Shown here piece by piece: positions 35,666 to 44,375 of a stretch of 64,000 bases of DNA. The translations under genes and the position numbers were made by a program. Under the pieces are notes generated by a model. That model ran no database searches. It saw only the letters and a list, made by a program, of their open reading frames with translations, and was not told where the DNA came from. The stretch comes from Nocardia cyriacigeorgica NBRC 100375 (lineage in GTDB: Bacteria > Actinomycetota > Actinomycetes > Mycobacteriales > Mycobacteriaceae), in contig NZ_BAFY01000052.1 in the NCBI RefSeq assembly GCF_000308555.1, forward strand, positions 54,667 to 118,666. The letters are read 5' to 3'. The number at the start of each line of letters is the position of its first letter. Within the stretch, counting starts at the first letter, position 1.

Positions 35666-37306
35666 TCACAGCGGAATGTTGCCGTGTTTCTTCGGCGGCA
35701 GGGTCACCATCTTGCGTTCCAGCAGCCGCAGCGCCGAGACGATCTGGCCGCGCGTGTGCGACGGCGGGATGACCGCGTCGACGTATCCGCGCTCGGCGGC
35801 GACGTACGGGTTCACGAGGGTGTCCTCGTACTCGTTTTGAAGCTCGAGCCGCAGCGCATCGACGTCAGCGCCCTCTTTGGCGGCCTCGGCCAGTTGCTTG
35901 CGGTAGACGAATCCGACGGCCCCGGAAGCACCCATCACGGCGATCTGCGCGGTGGGCCAGGCGAGGTTCACATCGGCGCCCATGTGCTTGGAACCCATGA
36001 CGTCGTAGGCGCCGCCGTAGGCCTTGCGAGTGATGATCGTGATTTTGCCCACAGTGGCCTCACCGTAGGCGTAGAGCAGCTTCGCGCCGCGCCGGATGAT
36101 GCCGTTGTATTCCTGTCCGGTACCGGGCAGGAAGCCGGGGACATCGACCAGGGTGATGATCGGGACGTTGAACGCGTCGCAGGTGCGCACGAAGCGCGCG
36201 GCCTTCTCCGAGGCGTCGATGTCGAGGCAGCCGGCGAACTGGGTGGGCTGGTTGGCGACGATGCCGACGCTGCGGCCGTCGATCCGGCCGAAGCCGACGA
36301 TGATGTTCATCGCGCGCTCGGCCTGCACCTCGAGGAACTCGTCGTCGTCGAGCAGGCGACGGATCACCTCGTGCATGTCGTAGGGCTGGTTCGGCGAGTC
36401 CGGGATCAGCGTGTCCAGCTCGAGGTCTTCCTCGGTGAGCGAGTCCTCGATGGCGCCGTCGATCGGGTCGGTGGCCGGGAAGCGCGGGGCCTCGGCGCGG
36501 TTGTTGCTGGGCAGGTAGGACAGCAGATCCTTGACGTAGTCGAGGGCGTCCTGCTCGCCGGAGGCGACGTAGTGGGCCACACCGGACTTGGTCATATGGG
36601 TGTTGGCGCCACCCAGCTCCTCCATGGTGACTTCCTCACCGGTGACCGTCTTGATGACGTCGGGGCCGGTGACGAACATCTGGCTGGTCTGGTCGACCAT
36701 CACCACGAAGTCGGTGAGCGCGGGGGAGTACACGTGCCCGCCTGCGGCCGGGCCCATGATCAGCGAGATCTGCGGGATCACGCCGGAGGCCTGGATGTTG
36801 CGGTGGAAGATCTCGCCGTAGAGGCCGAGCGAGACGACACCCTCCTGGATGCGGGCGCCCGCGCCTTCGTTGATGCCGATCAGCGGGCGGCCGGTCTTCA
36901 GCGCCAGGTCCATGACCTTGACGATCTTCTCGCCGTAGACCTCGCCGAGGCTGCCACCGAAGACGGTGACGTCCTGGCTGAAGATGCACACGTCGCGGCC
37001 GTCGATGGTGCCGTAACCGGTGACCACACCGTCGCCGAGGGGGCGGTTGTTCTCCAAGCCGAAGTTGACGCTGCGGTGGCGGGCCAGGGCGTCCAGCTCG
37101 ACGAAGGAGCCCTCGTCGAGCAGGGCCAGGATGCGTTCGCGGGCGGTCATCTTGCCCTTGGCGTGCACCTTGTCGACCGCGGCCTCACCCATCGGGTGCT
37201 TGGCCTCTTCCAGCCGATTCCGCAGGTCAGCCAGCTTGCCGGCGGTGGTGTGGATATCTGGGGCACCCGCCGGTCCCGGCGTAGGCTGCTGCTGGACACT
37301 CGTCAT
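35666..37306 (-). CDS. accD5: Acyl-CoA (propionyl-CoA) carboxylase beta subunit
   Basis: A 546-residue carboxyltransferase that moves CO2 from biotinyl-AccA3 to propionyl-CoA (and related acyl-CoAs), giving methylmalonyl-CoA. ATG 37306 ([11 protein letters not shown]) matches the family; the frame stays open to 37450. N-half oxyanion and CoA region: [11 protein letters not shown] preceded by [13 protein letters not shown]-half: [26 protein letters not shown] and [19 protein letters not shown]. It heads the accD5-accE5-maf unit. A copy of the CTACC-N4-AGTAG palindrome lies 50 bp upstream of the start. Confidence 0.96.
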   Translation of the reverse strand: MTSVQQQPTPGPAGAPDIHTTAGKLADLRNRLEEAKHPMGEAAVDKVHAKGKMTARERILALLDEGSFVELDALARHRSVNFGLENNRPLGDGVVTGYGTIDGRDVCIFSQDVTVFGGSLGEVYGEKIVKVMDLALKTGRPLIGINEGAGARIQEGVVSLGLYGEIFHRNIQASGVIPQISLIMGPAAGGHVYSPALTDFVVMVDQTSQMFVTGPDVIKTVTGEEVTMEELGGANTHMTKSGVAHYVASGEQDALDYVKDLLSYLPSNNRAEAPRFPATDPIDGAIEDSLTEEDLELDTLIPDSPNQPYDMHEVIRRLLDDDEFLEVQAERAMNIIVGFGRIDGRSVGIVANQPTQFAGCLDIDASEKAARFVRTCDAFNVPIITLVDVPGFLPGTGQEYNGIIRRGAKLLYAYGEATVGKITIITRKAYGGAYDVMGSKHMGADVNLAWPTAQIAVMGASGAVGFVYRKQLAEAAKEGADVDALRLELQNEYEDTLVNPYVAAERGYVDAVIPPSHTRGQIVSALRLLERKMVTLPPKKHGNIPL

Positions 37307-37355
37307 GGGTTCGGAGTGTAACCAGTGCCAGTACCGCCTGTTAACCCAGGAAGGG

Positions 37356-37369
37356 CTACCGGTCAGTAG
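37356..37369. promoter_or_regulatory. Candidate operator CTACC-N4-AGTAG upstream of accD5 (copy 3)
   Basis: CTACCGGTCAGTAG lies 50 bp upstream of the accD5 start, in the divergent region toward birA. It shares CTACCG...AGTAG with the accA3 copy and CTACC-N4-AGTAG with the copy at 3406-3419. Confidence 0.55.
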
Positions 37370-37478
37370 AAAACCCCAGGTGGACATGGGGTCGGTGCGG
37401 AAAATCGGTATCTTTCCCAAGGGGCTCCGCAATACCCTGTGAACATTCATTTTTCGAGCTCAGGGGAGGAGAGCGAGC

Positions 37479-37682
37479 GTGTGGGGATGGAGTAGCGGCG
37501 TGGCCGAATACGCGGCCGCGGCGGCGTTCACCCGGCCGGTCGGTGAGCCGGAGCCGACGGTCACCGAGACGGCGGCCGCGGCAGAATTCGGATTCACCGA
37601 GCAGGCGTGCGAAGGCGAGATCGCAGACGCGTCCGTCATGCGCCCTGCGGCGCGTCCGGCCGATTTCGATCTCGCGGGGTAG
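37479..37682 (+). CDS. Short hypothetical protein between accD5 and birA
   Basis: A 67-residue reading frame from GTG 37479 with a strong ribosome binding site (GGGGAGGAGAG). The protein starts MWGWSSGVAEYAAAAAFT and is then rich in Glu, Ala and Thr, acidic, with one Cys and no signal or TM. No family is recognised. It lies 28 bp upstream of birA on the same strand and could be a leader or a small real gene. The call rests on the ribosome binding site and the position. Confidence 0.5.
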   Translation: MWGWSSGVAEYAAAAAFTRPVGEPEPTVTETAAAAEFGFTEQACEGEIADASVMRPAARPADFDLAG

Positions 37683-37710
37683 CGCTGCCGCCGACGAGTA
37701 GCCTGCGCAT

Positions 37711-38508
37711 GTGCACAGGCCACCGTTGGATGCAGAGCAGTTGCGGCGCGATATCGCCGAGGACGACCGGTTGTCGTTCTATCGCGCGGTCGAGGTGGTG
37801 GAGACGACCGGTTCCACCAACGCCGATCTGATCGCCAGGGCGGCCGACCCGGAGGTCGACCGGGTCGCGCTGCTGGCCGAGGCACAGGAGCAGGGGCGCG
37901 GCAGGCACGCGCGGGTATGGGTGAGTCCGCCGCGCGCGCAGATCTCGCTGTCGATTCTGGTGCGGTTGCCCGGGATCGATCCGTCGGCACTCGGCTGGCT
38001 ACCCCTGTTGACAGGCGTGGCGGTGGTGGACGCGTTGCGGACCACGGCCTCGGTGCCCGCCACCCTCAAATGGCCCAATGACGTGTTGATCGAGGGCCGC
38101 AAGGTGGCGGGCATCCTCGCCGAGGTGGCGGTGAGCGGCGCCGAGCCGGCGATCGTGGTCGGCGTCGGGCTGAACGTGAGCCTGGCCGAGGACGAACTTC
38201 CGGTGCCGCATGCCACCTCACTGACACTTGCCGGTGCCGCGGACACCGACCGCACCGCGGTGGCACGTTCGATCCTCACCGAATTCGCCCGCCGGATGAC
38301 GGCCTGGCGCGAAGAGGATTGGGCCGTACCGCATCTGGCCGCCGCCTACCGCGAGCGGTGCGCGACCCTCGGCGCCCGGGTACGCGCCGACCTGCCCGGC
38401 GGGAAGGCGCTGACCGGCGTGGCCACCGACGTCGACGACGCGGGCCGGCTGCTCATCGGTGATCAGGCGGTCTCGGCGGGCGACGTCACCCATCTGCGCC
38501 CCGAATAG
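37711..38508 (+). CDS. birA: Biotin-[acetyl-CoA-carboxylase] ligase
   Basis: Monofunctional biotin protein ligase of 265 residues without the N-terminal DNA-binding domain. It activates biotin as biotinyl-AMP and attaches it to the BCCP Lys of AccA3-type proteins. Signature motifs: TTGSTNADL, the biotin loop EQGRGRHARVW, LKWPNDVLI and KVAGILAE. GTG start at 37711. Its location next to accD5 makes functional sense, as the nearby carboxylase alpha subunit is its substrate. Confidence 0.95.
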   Translation: MHRPPLDAEQLRRDIAEDDRLSFYRAVEVVETTGSTNADLIARAADPEVDRVALLAEAQEQGRGRHARVWVSPPRAQISLSILVRLPGIDPSALGWLPLLTGVAVVDALRTTASVPATLKWPNDVLIEGRKVAGILAEVAVSGAEPAIVVGVGLNVSLAEDELPVPHATSLTLAGAADTDRTAVARSILTEFARRMTAWREEDWAVPHLAAAYRERCATLGARVRADLPGGKALTGVATDVDDAGRLLIGDQAVSAGDVTHLRPE

Positions 38509-38621
38509 CGGCCCGCGGTCATTGAACCCGTTGCGGTCGAGGGCGTTCCATGCGCACCGACGGCCTCGACACCCCGTCGCGCGCCGGTCGTTTCGGGATT
38601 CCGGGCGGTAGGGTTCGGCAT

Positions 38622-39149
38622 ATGGGTTATCCGGAGGACGTCCTGGCGCCCGACGAAGAGCTGATACTGCATCGTCATCCGCATTGGAAGATGCTGTTCT
38701 GGCCGGTCGTCACCTTGATCGTGGCCACCGCAGTGGCCGGCTTCGCCGGTGGCGTGGCCTACCGCAATACCGAGACGCCCGGCCGGTCGATCCTGCTGCT
38801 GGTGATCTTCCTGATCTGGCTGCTCATCGTGGTCTGGCGCTGCGTGATCCCGCTGATCAGCTGGAAGTCGACGCATTTCATCATCACCCAGCGGCGGGTG
38901 CTGGTGCGGCAGGGCGTGATCACCCACACCGGTATCGATATTCCGATGAGCCGGATCTCCAGCGTCCAGTTCCGGCACGGCCTGTTCGACCGGCTGCTCG
39001 GCACCGGCACCCTGATCATCGGCTCCTCGTCGGAGGAACCGCTCGAATACGACGACATCCCCGCGGTGCAGCAGGTGCACGCGCTGCTCTACCACCAGGT
39101 GTTCGAGGTCGAGCGCGGCCATCGTGACGATCTGCACGGCTACCGGTGA
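38622..39149 (+). CDS. Membrane protein with bacterial PH domain
   Basis: A 175-residue protein from ATG 38622 (MGYPEDVLAPDEELILHRHPHW). Two transmembrane helices (MLFWPVVTLIVATAVAGFAG and ILLLVIFLIWLLIVVWRCV) precede a bPH2 domain (THFIITQRRVLVRQGVITHTGIDIPMSRISSVQ). This matches the Rv3278c position next to birA. Function unknown; such proteins are often cotranscribed with envelope or stress genes. Confidence 0.88.
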   Translation: MGYPEDVLAPDEELILHRHPHWKMLFWPVVTLIVATAVAGFAGGVAYRNTETPGRSILLLVIFLIWLLIVVWRCVIPLISWKSTHFIITQRRVLVRQGVITHTGIDIPMSRISSVQFRHGLFDRLLGTGTLIIGSSSEEPLEYDDIPAVQQVHALLYHQVFEVERGHRDDLHGYR

Positions 39150-39189
39150 GTGACGCGCCGGTCGTGGCGCGGGTCCGTAATCTTGCCCT

Positions 39190-39867
39190 ATGACCGCTGT
39201 ACTGCTGGCCGAGGACGATGAGGCCATCGCCGCGCCGCTCTCGCGCGCCTTGGGCCGGGAAGGCTACTCGGTCACCGTCGAACGCTTCGGTCCCGCGGTG
39301 CTGCGCCGCGCGCTCGAAGGCAACCACGATCTGCTGATCCTCGATCTCGGGCTGCCGGGAATGGACGGGCTCGAGGTGTGCCGTCAGGTGCGGGCGCGCG
39401 GCGCCGACCTGGCGGTGCTGATGTTGACCGCGCGCACCGACGAGGTCGACTTCGTGGTCGGGCTGGACGCGGGCGCCGACGACTACGTGGGTAAACCGTT
39501 CCGGCTGGCCGAACTGCTGGCCCGGGTGCGAGCGCTGTTGCGGCGCAGCGGAATCGGCGACGACACCGTCGAGGTCGGTGGCATCCGGCTCGAGCCCGCC
39601 GCGCGGCGGGTGCTGGTCAACGGTGTCGAGGTCGGCCTGGCCAACAAGGAGTACGAGCTGCTCAAGGTGCTCATCGACCGGGCGGGCCAGGTGGTTTCAC
39701 GGGAGACCATCCTGCGCGAGGTGTGGGGCGATGCCGAACTGCGCGGCTCCAAGACCCTCGATATGCATATGTCGTGGCTGCGTCGCAAGATCGGGGACGA
39801 GGGGCCGATGGCGGAGCGGCGCATCGTCACCGTGCGCGGTGTCGGGTTCCGGCTGAACACCGACTGA
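39190..39867 (+). CDS. OmpR/PhoB family response regulator
   Basis: A 225-residue response regulator. The receiver has the acidic pocket AEDD (residues 7-10), the phosphoacceptor Asp52 in LLILDLGLPGMDG and Lys in YVGKPF. The C-terminal winged helix has GVEVGLANKEYELLKVLIDRAGQVVSRETILREVWG and KTLDMHMSWLRRKIG. The histidine kinase gene follows after one base, so they form a two-component operon. This pair is not part of the mycobacterial order here and looks like an insertion in an otherwise conserved block. Confidence 0.94.
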   Translation: MTAVLLAEDDEAIAAPLSRALGREGYSVTVERFGPAVLRRALEGNHDLLILDLGLPGMDGLEVCRQVRARGADLAVLMLTARTDEVDFVVGLDAGADDYVGKPFRLAELLARVRALLRRSGIGDDTVEVGGIRLEPAARRVLVNGVEVGLANKEYELLKVLIDRAGQVVSRETILREVWGDAELRGSKTLDMHMSWLRRKIGDEGPMAERRIVTVRGVGFRLNTD

Positions 39868-39868
39868 C

Positions 39869-41179
39869 GTGCGGCGCCGGATTCTGCGGTCCATGCTGAC
39901 CGTGCTCATGCTCACCACGGTGGCGCTCGGCGTGCCGCTGACCTACACCGCGTGGCTGTGGGTCGAAGACATCACCCGCAACGACCTGCAGAACCGGCTC
40001 GAACGGATCGCGGTGGAAGTGATCGCCCAGGAACGCGAGGACGGCCGGGTGCACGACGGCCTGGATCTGCGCACGGTGCGTCCGCTGGTGCCCGACGACG
40101 GCAAGCTCACCATCATCTATCCCGCGCCGCACGACAATGCCTCGCAGGTCGATATCGGCCCCGAGCGGGTGCAGGATCCGCTGCTGGAGTCGCTGTCCAT
40201 GGGCGCGTCGGGGTCGCTGCGGCTCGAGGTGCCGTCGGCGCCGATGCATGCCAGGCAGCGCCAGGCCGTCGCCGTGGTCGGCTTGGCCGTGCTGGCCTCC
40301 CTCAGCGCGGCGGTGGGGGTGGCGGTGGTGACCGCGCGCCGGGTCGCCGATCCGCTGCGCGACGTGGCGGCGCGGGCGGCGCGGCTGGCCATGGGTGATT
40401 TCCGGCCCGACCCGCGCAGGCACGGCATCGCCGAACTGGACCGCGTCTCCGACGTGCTCGATTCGGCGACCGTGGAGATCGCCGGCCGGCTGCAACGCGA
40501 GCACGCGCTGGTGGCCGACGTCTCCCATCAGTTGCGCAGCAGGCTCACCGCGGTACGGCTGCGGCTGGACGAGCTGTCGGCGCACCGGGATCCGGATGTG
40601 GTGCACGAGGCCGAGGAGGCGATGGCGCAGGTCGACCGGCTCACCGAGGCCATCGACGATCTGGTGCGCGCCTCCCGCGACGAGGATGCCACCGAGCGCG
40701 ATCCGGTGCCTGTGATGGATGAGTTGCGCGGCATTGTCACCGAGTGGACCCACCCGTTCACCGAGGCCGGGCGCACGCTGCAACTGATCGGTGACGACCA
40801 GTTGCGCGCGCCGATCACCGGCTCCCGGTTGCGGGAGGCGGTCGCGGTGCTGATCGACAATGCGCTCATGCACGGCGGCGGCACCTGCACGGTGTCGGTG
40901 CGCACGGTACGTCCCGGTGGTGACCGGGAGCCGCTGGTGTGTGTGGAGATCGCCGATGAGGGCGACGGCGTCAGCGATGAGCTGGCCCCGCACATCTTCG
41001 ATCGGGGTTTCTCCGGCGCCGGTTCGACCGGTGTGGGGCTGGCGCTGGCGCGGGCGTTGATCGAGGCCGATGGCGGGCGGCTGGAGTTGCAGCGGCGCAG
41101 GCCGGCGTTGTTCGCGGTGTTCCTCGGTGCGCCGACGGCGACGCGTCAGGCCAACGGTGTGGTGGGGGAGCCGCGGTAG
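39869..41179 (+). CDS. Sensor histidine kinase
   Basis: A 436-residue membrane kinase from GTG 39869. TM1 is at about 9-30, an extracytoplasmic loop of about 100 residues follows, and TM2 is at about 133-155. HAMP-type residues follow (RRVADPLRDVAARAARLAMGDF). The H-box is SHQLRSRLTAVR with His220. The N-box reads AVLIDNALMHGGG; G-boxes read DEGDGVS and GVGLALARALIEADGG. It pairs with the response regulator upstream; the stimulus is unknown. It is convergent with the GtrA gene 11 bp away. Confidence 0.93.
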   Translation: MRRRILRSMLTVLMLTTVALGVPLTYTAWLWVEDITRNDLQNRLERIAVEVIAQEREDGRVHDGLDLRTVRPLVPDDGKLTIIYPAPHDNASQVDIGPERVQDPLLESLSMGASGSLRLEVPSAPMHARQRQAVAVVGLAVLASLSAAVGVAVVTARRVADPLRDVAARAARLAMGDFRPDPRRHGIAELDRVSDVLDSATVEIAGRLQREHALVADVSHQLRSRLTAVRLRLDELSAHRDPDVVHEAEEAMAQVDRLTEAIDDLVRASRDEDATERDPVPVMDELRGIVTEWTHPFTEAGRTLQLIGDDQLRAPITGSRLREAVAVLIDNALMHGGGTCTVSVRTVRPGGDREPLVCVEIADEGDGVSDELAPHIFDRGFSGAGSTGVGLALARALIEADGGRLELQRRRPALFAVFLGAPTATRQANGVVGEPR

Positions 41180-41190
41180 CTTCGCGGCAC

Positions 41191-41739
41191 TCAGCCCTGA
41201 TGGCCGAGGCGGCGCTCTTCCTCGACGAGCTCTTCGAACTCTTCCATGATCTGTTCCATCTCATCGGGGAACACCCAGCGGCGCATGGCCCAGAAACGGA
41301 ACGCCATCTGTAGCAGATTGCCGATGATGAACGCGCTGATGAAGTCGGCGACGTTCTCCACGAGGAAGCTGACGTCTGGTTGACGCAGGTGGAAGACGTA
41401 ACTGGAAATCCACAGCGGCACGAAGCTCAGCACCACACCCACGCCGCTGACGGCGAAGAACAGCGCGGCTTCGTGGTGGCGTTCGCGGCCGCCGCGGTTC
41501 TTGAACGACCATTCTCGGTTGAGGATGTAGGAACAGATCACCGCGATCACACCGGAGATGATCTTCGCGGTGACCGGCTTAGGCTCGAGAACCGTCCACT
41601 TCAGTAGGTAGAAGATGCCGCTGTCGATGACGAATGTGGTCGCGCCGACGATCGCGAACTTGATCAGCTCACGGTGGCGATACGCGATCTCCTGCGCAGG
41701 CTTGGGAAGGACGCTGACCACGTCGTCGACGAATGACAC
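41191..41739 (-). CDS. GtrA family membrane protein
   Basis: A 182-residue protein (GTG start 41739) with four predicted TM helices: FAIVGATTFVIDSGIFYLL, IISGVIAVICSYILNREW, ALFFAVSGVGVVLSFVPLWI, and FISAFIIGNLLQMAFRFW. The GtrA signatures NREWSFKN and FRFWAMRRWVF are seen. The C-terminus is an acidic tail (EMEQIMEEFEELVEEERR). GtrA proteins are linked to polyprenyl-linked sugar translocation in the cell envelope. It is divergent from purK (39 bp), as Rv3277 is from purK. Confidence 0.9.
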   Translation of the reverse strand: MSFVDDVVSVLPKPAQEIAYRHRELIKFAIVGATTFVIDSGIFYLLKWTVLEPKPVTAKIISGVIAVICSYILNREWSFKNRGGRERHHEAALFFAVSGVGVVLSFVPLWISSYVFHLRQPDVSFLVENVADFISAFIIGNLLQMAFRFWAMRRWVFPDEMEQIMEEFEELVEEERRLGHQG

Positions 41740-41778
41740 AAGGCCCGAGTGTACCGGTAGCGGTCATTCGCACCGGAC

Positions 41779-42999
41779 ATGACAGTATTGACCGACGTGA
41801 GCGCACGTTCCTTCGATCCTTCGGCAATGCCGACCGTCACCATGATCGGCGGTGGCCAGCTCGCGCGCATGACGCACCAGGCCGCCATCGCACTCGGGCA
41901 GCGTCTGCGGGTCCTCGCCGAGCAGCCCGGCGATCCGGCCGCGCAGGTCAGCCCCGACGTCGTCCTCGGAAGTCACACCGACCTGGCCGCGTTGCGCGCC
42001 GCCGCGGTCGGCTCGCACGCGCTGACCTTCGATCACGAGCATGTGCCGACCGAGCACCTCGAGACACTGGTCGCCGAGGGCGTCAATGTGCAGCCGCCGC
42101 CGTCGGCGCTGCTCTATGCCCAGGACAAGCTGGCCATGCGGACGAAGCTGTCTGGCATGGGGCTGCCGGTGCCTGCGTTCGTCGAGGTCACCGAGCCCGC
42201 CGACGCGGTGAAGTTCGGTGCCGAGCAGGGCTGGCCGATCGTCGTCAAGGCGGTGCGCGGCGGCTACGACGGGCGCGGGGTGTGGATGCCCGAGGATGCC
42301 GCCGAAGCCGAGCGGATCGTCACCGACCAGCTCGCGCAGGGGGTGCGGCTGCTGGCCGAAGCGCGGGTGGACCTGAAGCGGGAGCTGTCGGCGATGGTGG
42401 CGCGCTCGCCGTTCGGGCAGGCCGCGACCTGGCCGGTGGTGGAGACCGTGCAGCGCAAGGGACAGTGCGCGGTGGTCATCGCGCCCGCGCCGGAGCTGTC
42501 CGAACAGGTCGGCGCCGAAGCCGAGACCATGGCGCTGGCGCTGGCCAGCGAACTCGGTGTGGTCGGCGCGATGGCGGTGGAGCTGTTCGAGACCCACGAC
42601 GGCACGCTGCTGATCAACGAATTGGCCATGCGCCCGCACAATTCCGGGCACTGGGGCATGGACGGCGCCCGCACCGGCCAATTCGAGCAGCATCTGCGCG
42701 CGGTGCTCGACTACCCGCTCGGCGACACCAGCCCGCTGGCGCCGGTGACGGTCATGGCGAACATCCTCGGCGCCGCCGAGGCGCCCGCCATGTCGATGGA
42801 CGAGCGGCTGCATCACCTGTTCGCCCGGATGCCGGATGCCAAGGTGCACCTGTACGGCAAGGGTGAGCGTCCCGATCGCAAGATCGGGCATGTGAACGTG
42901 CTGGGCGAGGATGTCGCCACGGTGCGGGAGAAGGCCGAGCGGGCGGCGCATTGGATGTCGCACGCCGTATGGACCGACGGATGGGATCCGCATGAGTGA
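41779..42999 (+). CDS. purK: 5-(carboxyamino)imidazole ribonucleotide synthase
   Basis: ATP-grasp enzyme of de novo purine synthesis: AIR + ATP + bicarbonate to N5-CAIR. 406 residues. Motifs: [48 protein letters not shown], and [13 protein letters not shown] near the C-terminal catalytic region. The ATG start at 41779 gives a 16-residue leader before the conserved core; a second ATG at 41827 is possible. It overlaps purE by 8 bp. Confidence 0.96.
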   Translation: MTVLTDVSARSFDPSAMPTVTMIGGGQLARMTHQAAIALGQRLRVLAEQPGDPAAQVSPDVVLGSHTDLAALRAAAVGSHALTFDHEHVPTEHLETLVAEGVNVQPPPSALLYAQDKLAMRTKLSGMGLPVPAFVEVTEPADAVKFGAEQGWPIVVKAVRGGYDGRGVWMPEDAAEAERIVTDQLAQGVRLLAEARVDLKRELSAMVARSPFGQAATWPVVETVQRKGQCAVVIAPAPELSEQVGAEAETMALALASELGVVGAMAVELFETHDGTLLINELAMRPHNSGHWGMDGARTGQFEQHLRAVLDYPLGDTSPLAPVTVMANILGAAEAPAMSMDERLHHLFARMPDAKVHLYGKGERPDRKIGHVNVLGEDVATVREKAERAAHWMSHAVWTDGWDPHE

Positions 43000-43501
43000 G
43001 CAGCAGGGCCCGGCAGTCGGCCTGATCATGGGCAGCGACTCCGACTGGCCGACCATGGAGGCCGCCGCCGAGGCGCTGGCCGAGTTCGGGATCCGCTTCG
43101 AGGTCGGCGTGGTCTCCGCGCATCGCACTCCGCAGCGCATGCTCGACTACGCCCGTGAGGCCGCCGGGCGTGGCATCAAGGTCATCATCGCCGGCGCGGG
43201 CGGGGCCGCCCATCTGCCCGGCATGGTCGCCTCGGCCACGCCGCTGCCGGTGATCGGTGTCCCGGTCCCGCTGAAGTACCTCGACGGCATGGACTCGCTG
43301 CTGTCCATCGTGCAGATGCCCGCCGGTGTCCCCGTGGCGACCGTCTCCATCGGCGGCGCCCGCAACGCCGGCCTGCTCGCCGCCCGCATTCTCGCCACTC
43401 AGGACCCGGCCCTGCTCGAGCGCATGCGGCAGTTCCAAGCCGGACTCGAGCAGATGGTGCTGGACAAGGACGAAGCGCTGCGCCGCAAGCTGCTCGGCTG
43501 A
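42992..43501 (+). CDS. purE: 5-(carboxyamino)imidazole ribonucleotide mutase
   Basis: Class I PurE, converting N5-CAIR to CAIR. 169 residues from ATG 42992, which overlaps the purK stop by 8 bp. Motifs: [39 protein letters not shown] and the C-terminal [13 protein letters not shown]. Confidence 0.97.
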   Translation: MSEQQGPAVGLIMGSDSDWPTMEAAAEALAEFGIRFEVGVVSAHRTPQRMLDYAREAAGRGIKVIIAGAGGAAHLPGMVASATPLPVIGVPVPLKYLDGMDSLLSIVQMPAGVPVATVSIGGARNAGLLAARILATQDPALLERMRQFQAGLEQMVLDKDEALRRKLLG

Positions 43502-43532
43502 GCAGCCACCGGGTGCTCGATACGGTGAAAAG

Positions 43533-44216
43533 ATGACGACCGACGACTCGGCGCGGGTCAAAGCAGGCGACGACACCGTGCGCTTCCGGCTGGCCGTGGT
43601 GGATGTGGCGCTGCGATTGTTCGCCGAACAGGGGTATGAGGCGACGTCGGTGGACGAGATCGCCGAGGCCGCGGGTATTTCCCGGCGCACGTTCTTCCGG
43701 CAGTTCCGGTCGAAGGAAGACGTGATCTTCGCCGATCACGAGGCGCAGCTGGCGGCGGCGGGGGAGTACCTGGCCGCCAGCGATGAGGATCCGTGGGACG
43801 CGGTGTGCTCGGCGGTGGTGGGAGTGTTCGAGCGGTTCACCCAGTGGCGCGATATCGCCGCGCGCCGGTACCGGGTGGTGCGGCGGGTGCCCGCGCTGCG
43901 GGAACGCGAGATCGTGACGGTGTTCCGGTACGAGCGGTTGTTCACCGATTTTCTCCGTGAACAGTTGCCCGACGCGTCAGATCTGGCGCGGGTGCAGTTC
44001 ACCGCCGCGGTCACCGCGACACACAACTATCTGTTGCGGCGGATGGTGCGCGGGGAATCCGATGCGGGCGCGGCCGATCTGCGGGTCGAACTGGCCGCGA
44101 TTCCGCGCGGGGCGCAGCGGACGGAGTCGGAGGAGATGGTGGTCGCGGTGTTCCCACGCCATCTGCCGCCGCGCCGTGTCGCCGATCTGCTCGAACACCG
44201 TCTCGGTAACCTGTGA
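43533..44216 (+). CDS. TetR family transcriptional regulator
   Basis: A 227-residue regulator from ATG 43533. The HTH reads FRLAVVDVALRLFAEQGYEATSVDEIAEAAGISRRTFFRQFRSKEDVIFADH. The C-terminal ligand pocket is rich in Arg and aromatic residues (DIAARRYRVVRRVPALREREIVTVFRYERLF). It lies between purE and fadE25 on the same strand. The two 13-bp palindromes just downstream of it, flanking the fadE25 promoter, are likely its operators, and an acyl-CoA ligand is plausible (inference). Confidence 0.92.
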   Translation: MTTDDSARVKAGDDTVRFRLAVVDVALRLFAEQGYEATSVDEIAEAAGISRRTFFRQFRSKEDVIFADHEAQLAAAGEYLAASDEDPWDAVCSAVVGVFERFTQWRDIAARRYRVVRRVPALREREIVTVFRYERLFTDFLREQLPDASDLARVQFTAAVTATHNYLLRRMVRGESDAGAADLRVELAAIPRGAQRTESEEMVVAVFPRHLPPRRVADLLEHRLGNL

Positions 44217-44237
44217 GCAGTCACACAGCTGGATCCT

Positions 44238-44250
44238 GACACTCAGTGCC
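44238..44250. promoter_or_regulatory. Operator-like palindrome upstream of fadE25, distal copy
   Basis: GACACTCAGTGCC is a 13-bp inverted repeat with one mismatch in the outer arm. It shares the CACTnAGTGCC core with the perfect copy at 44303-44315. The centres are 65 bp apart, close to six helical turns. Confidence 0.6.
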
Positions 44251-44284
44251 ATGCGGTCCCTGCCGGTAGTGCTGGGTTGGCGCG

Positions 44285-44290
44285 TATACT
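44285..44290 (+). promoter_or_regulatory. Probable -10 element of fadE25
   Basis: TATACT lies between the two palindromes, with the perfect palindrome starting 13 nt downstream of it, over the expected transcription start. No convincing -35 hexamer is visible 17 nt upstream, which is common in actinobacteria. Confidence 0.5.
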
Positions 44291-44302
44291 CGGCGTCGAC
44301 GT

Positions 44303-44315
44303 GGCACTGAGTGCC
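44303..44315. promoter_or_regulatory. Operator-like perfect palindrome at the fadE25 promoter
   Basis: GGCACTGAGTGCC is a perfect 13-bp palindrome with a central G, of the size bound by TetR dimers. It lies 61 bp before the fadE25 ATG and just after a TATACT -10 box, where a bound repressor would block initiation. Confidence 0.65.
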
Positions 44316-44375
44316 GGACCAATCTGTGTGTCCGGAAAGGACCGCAGCTTTCACACACGATCAGGAGCGTGCCCG

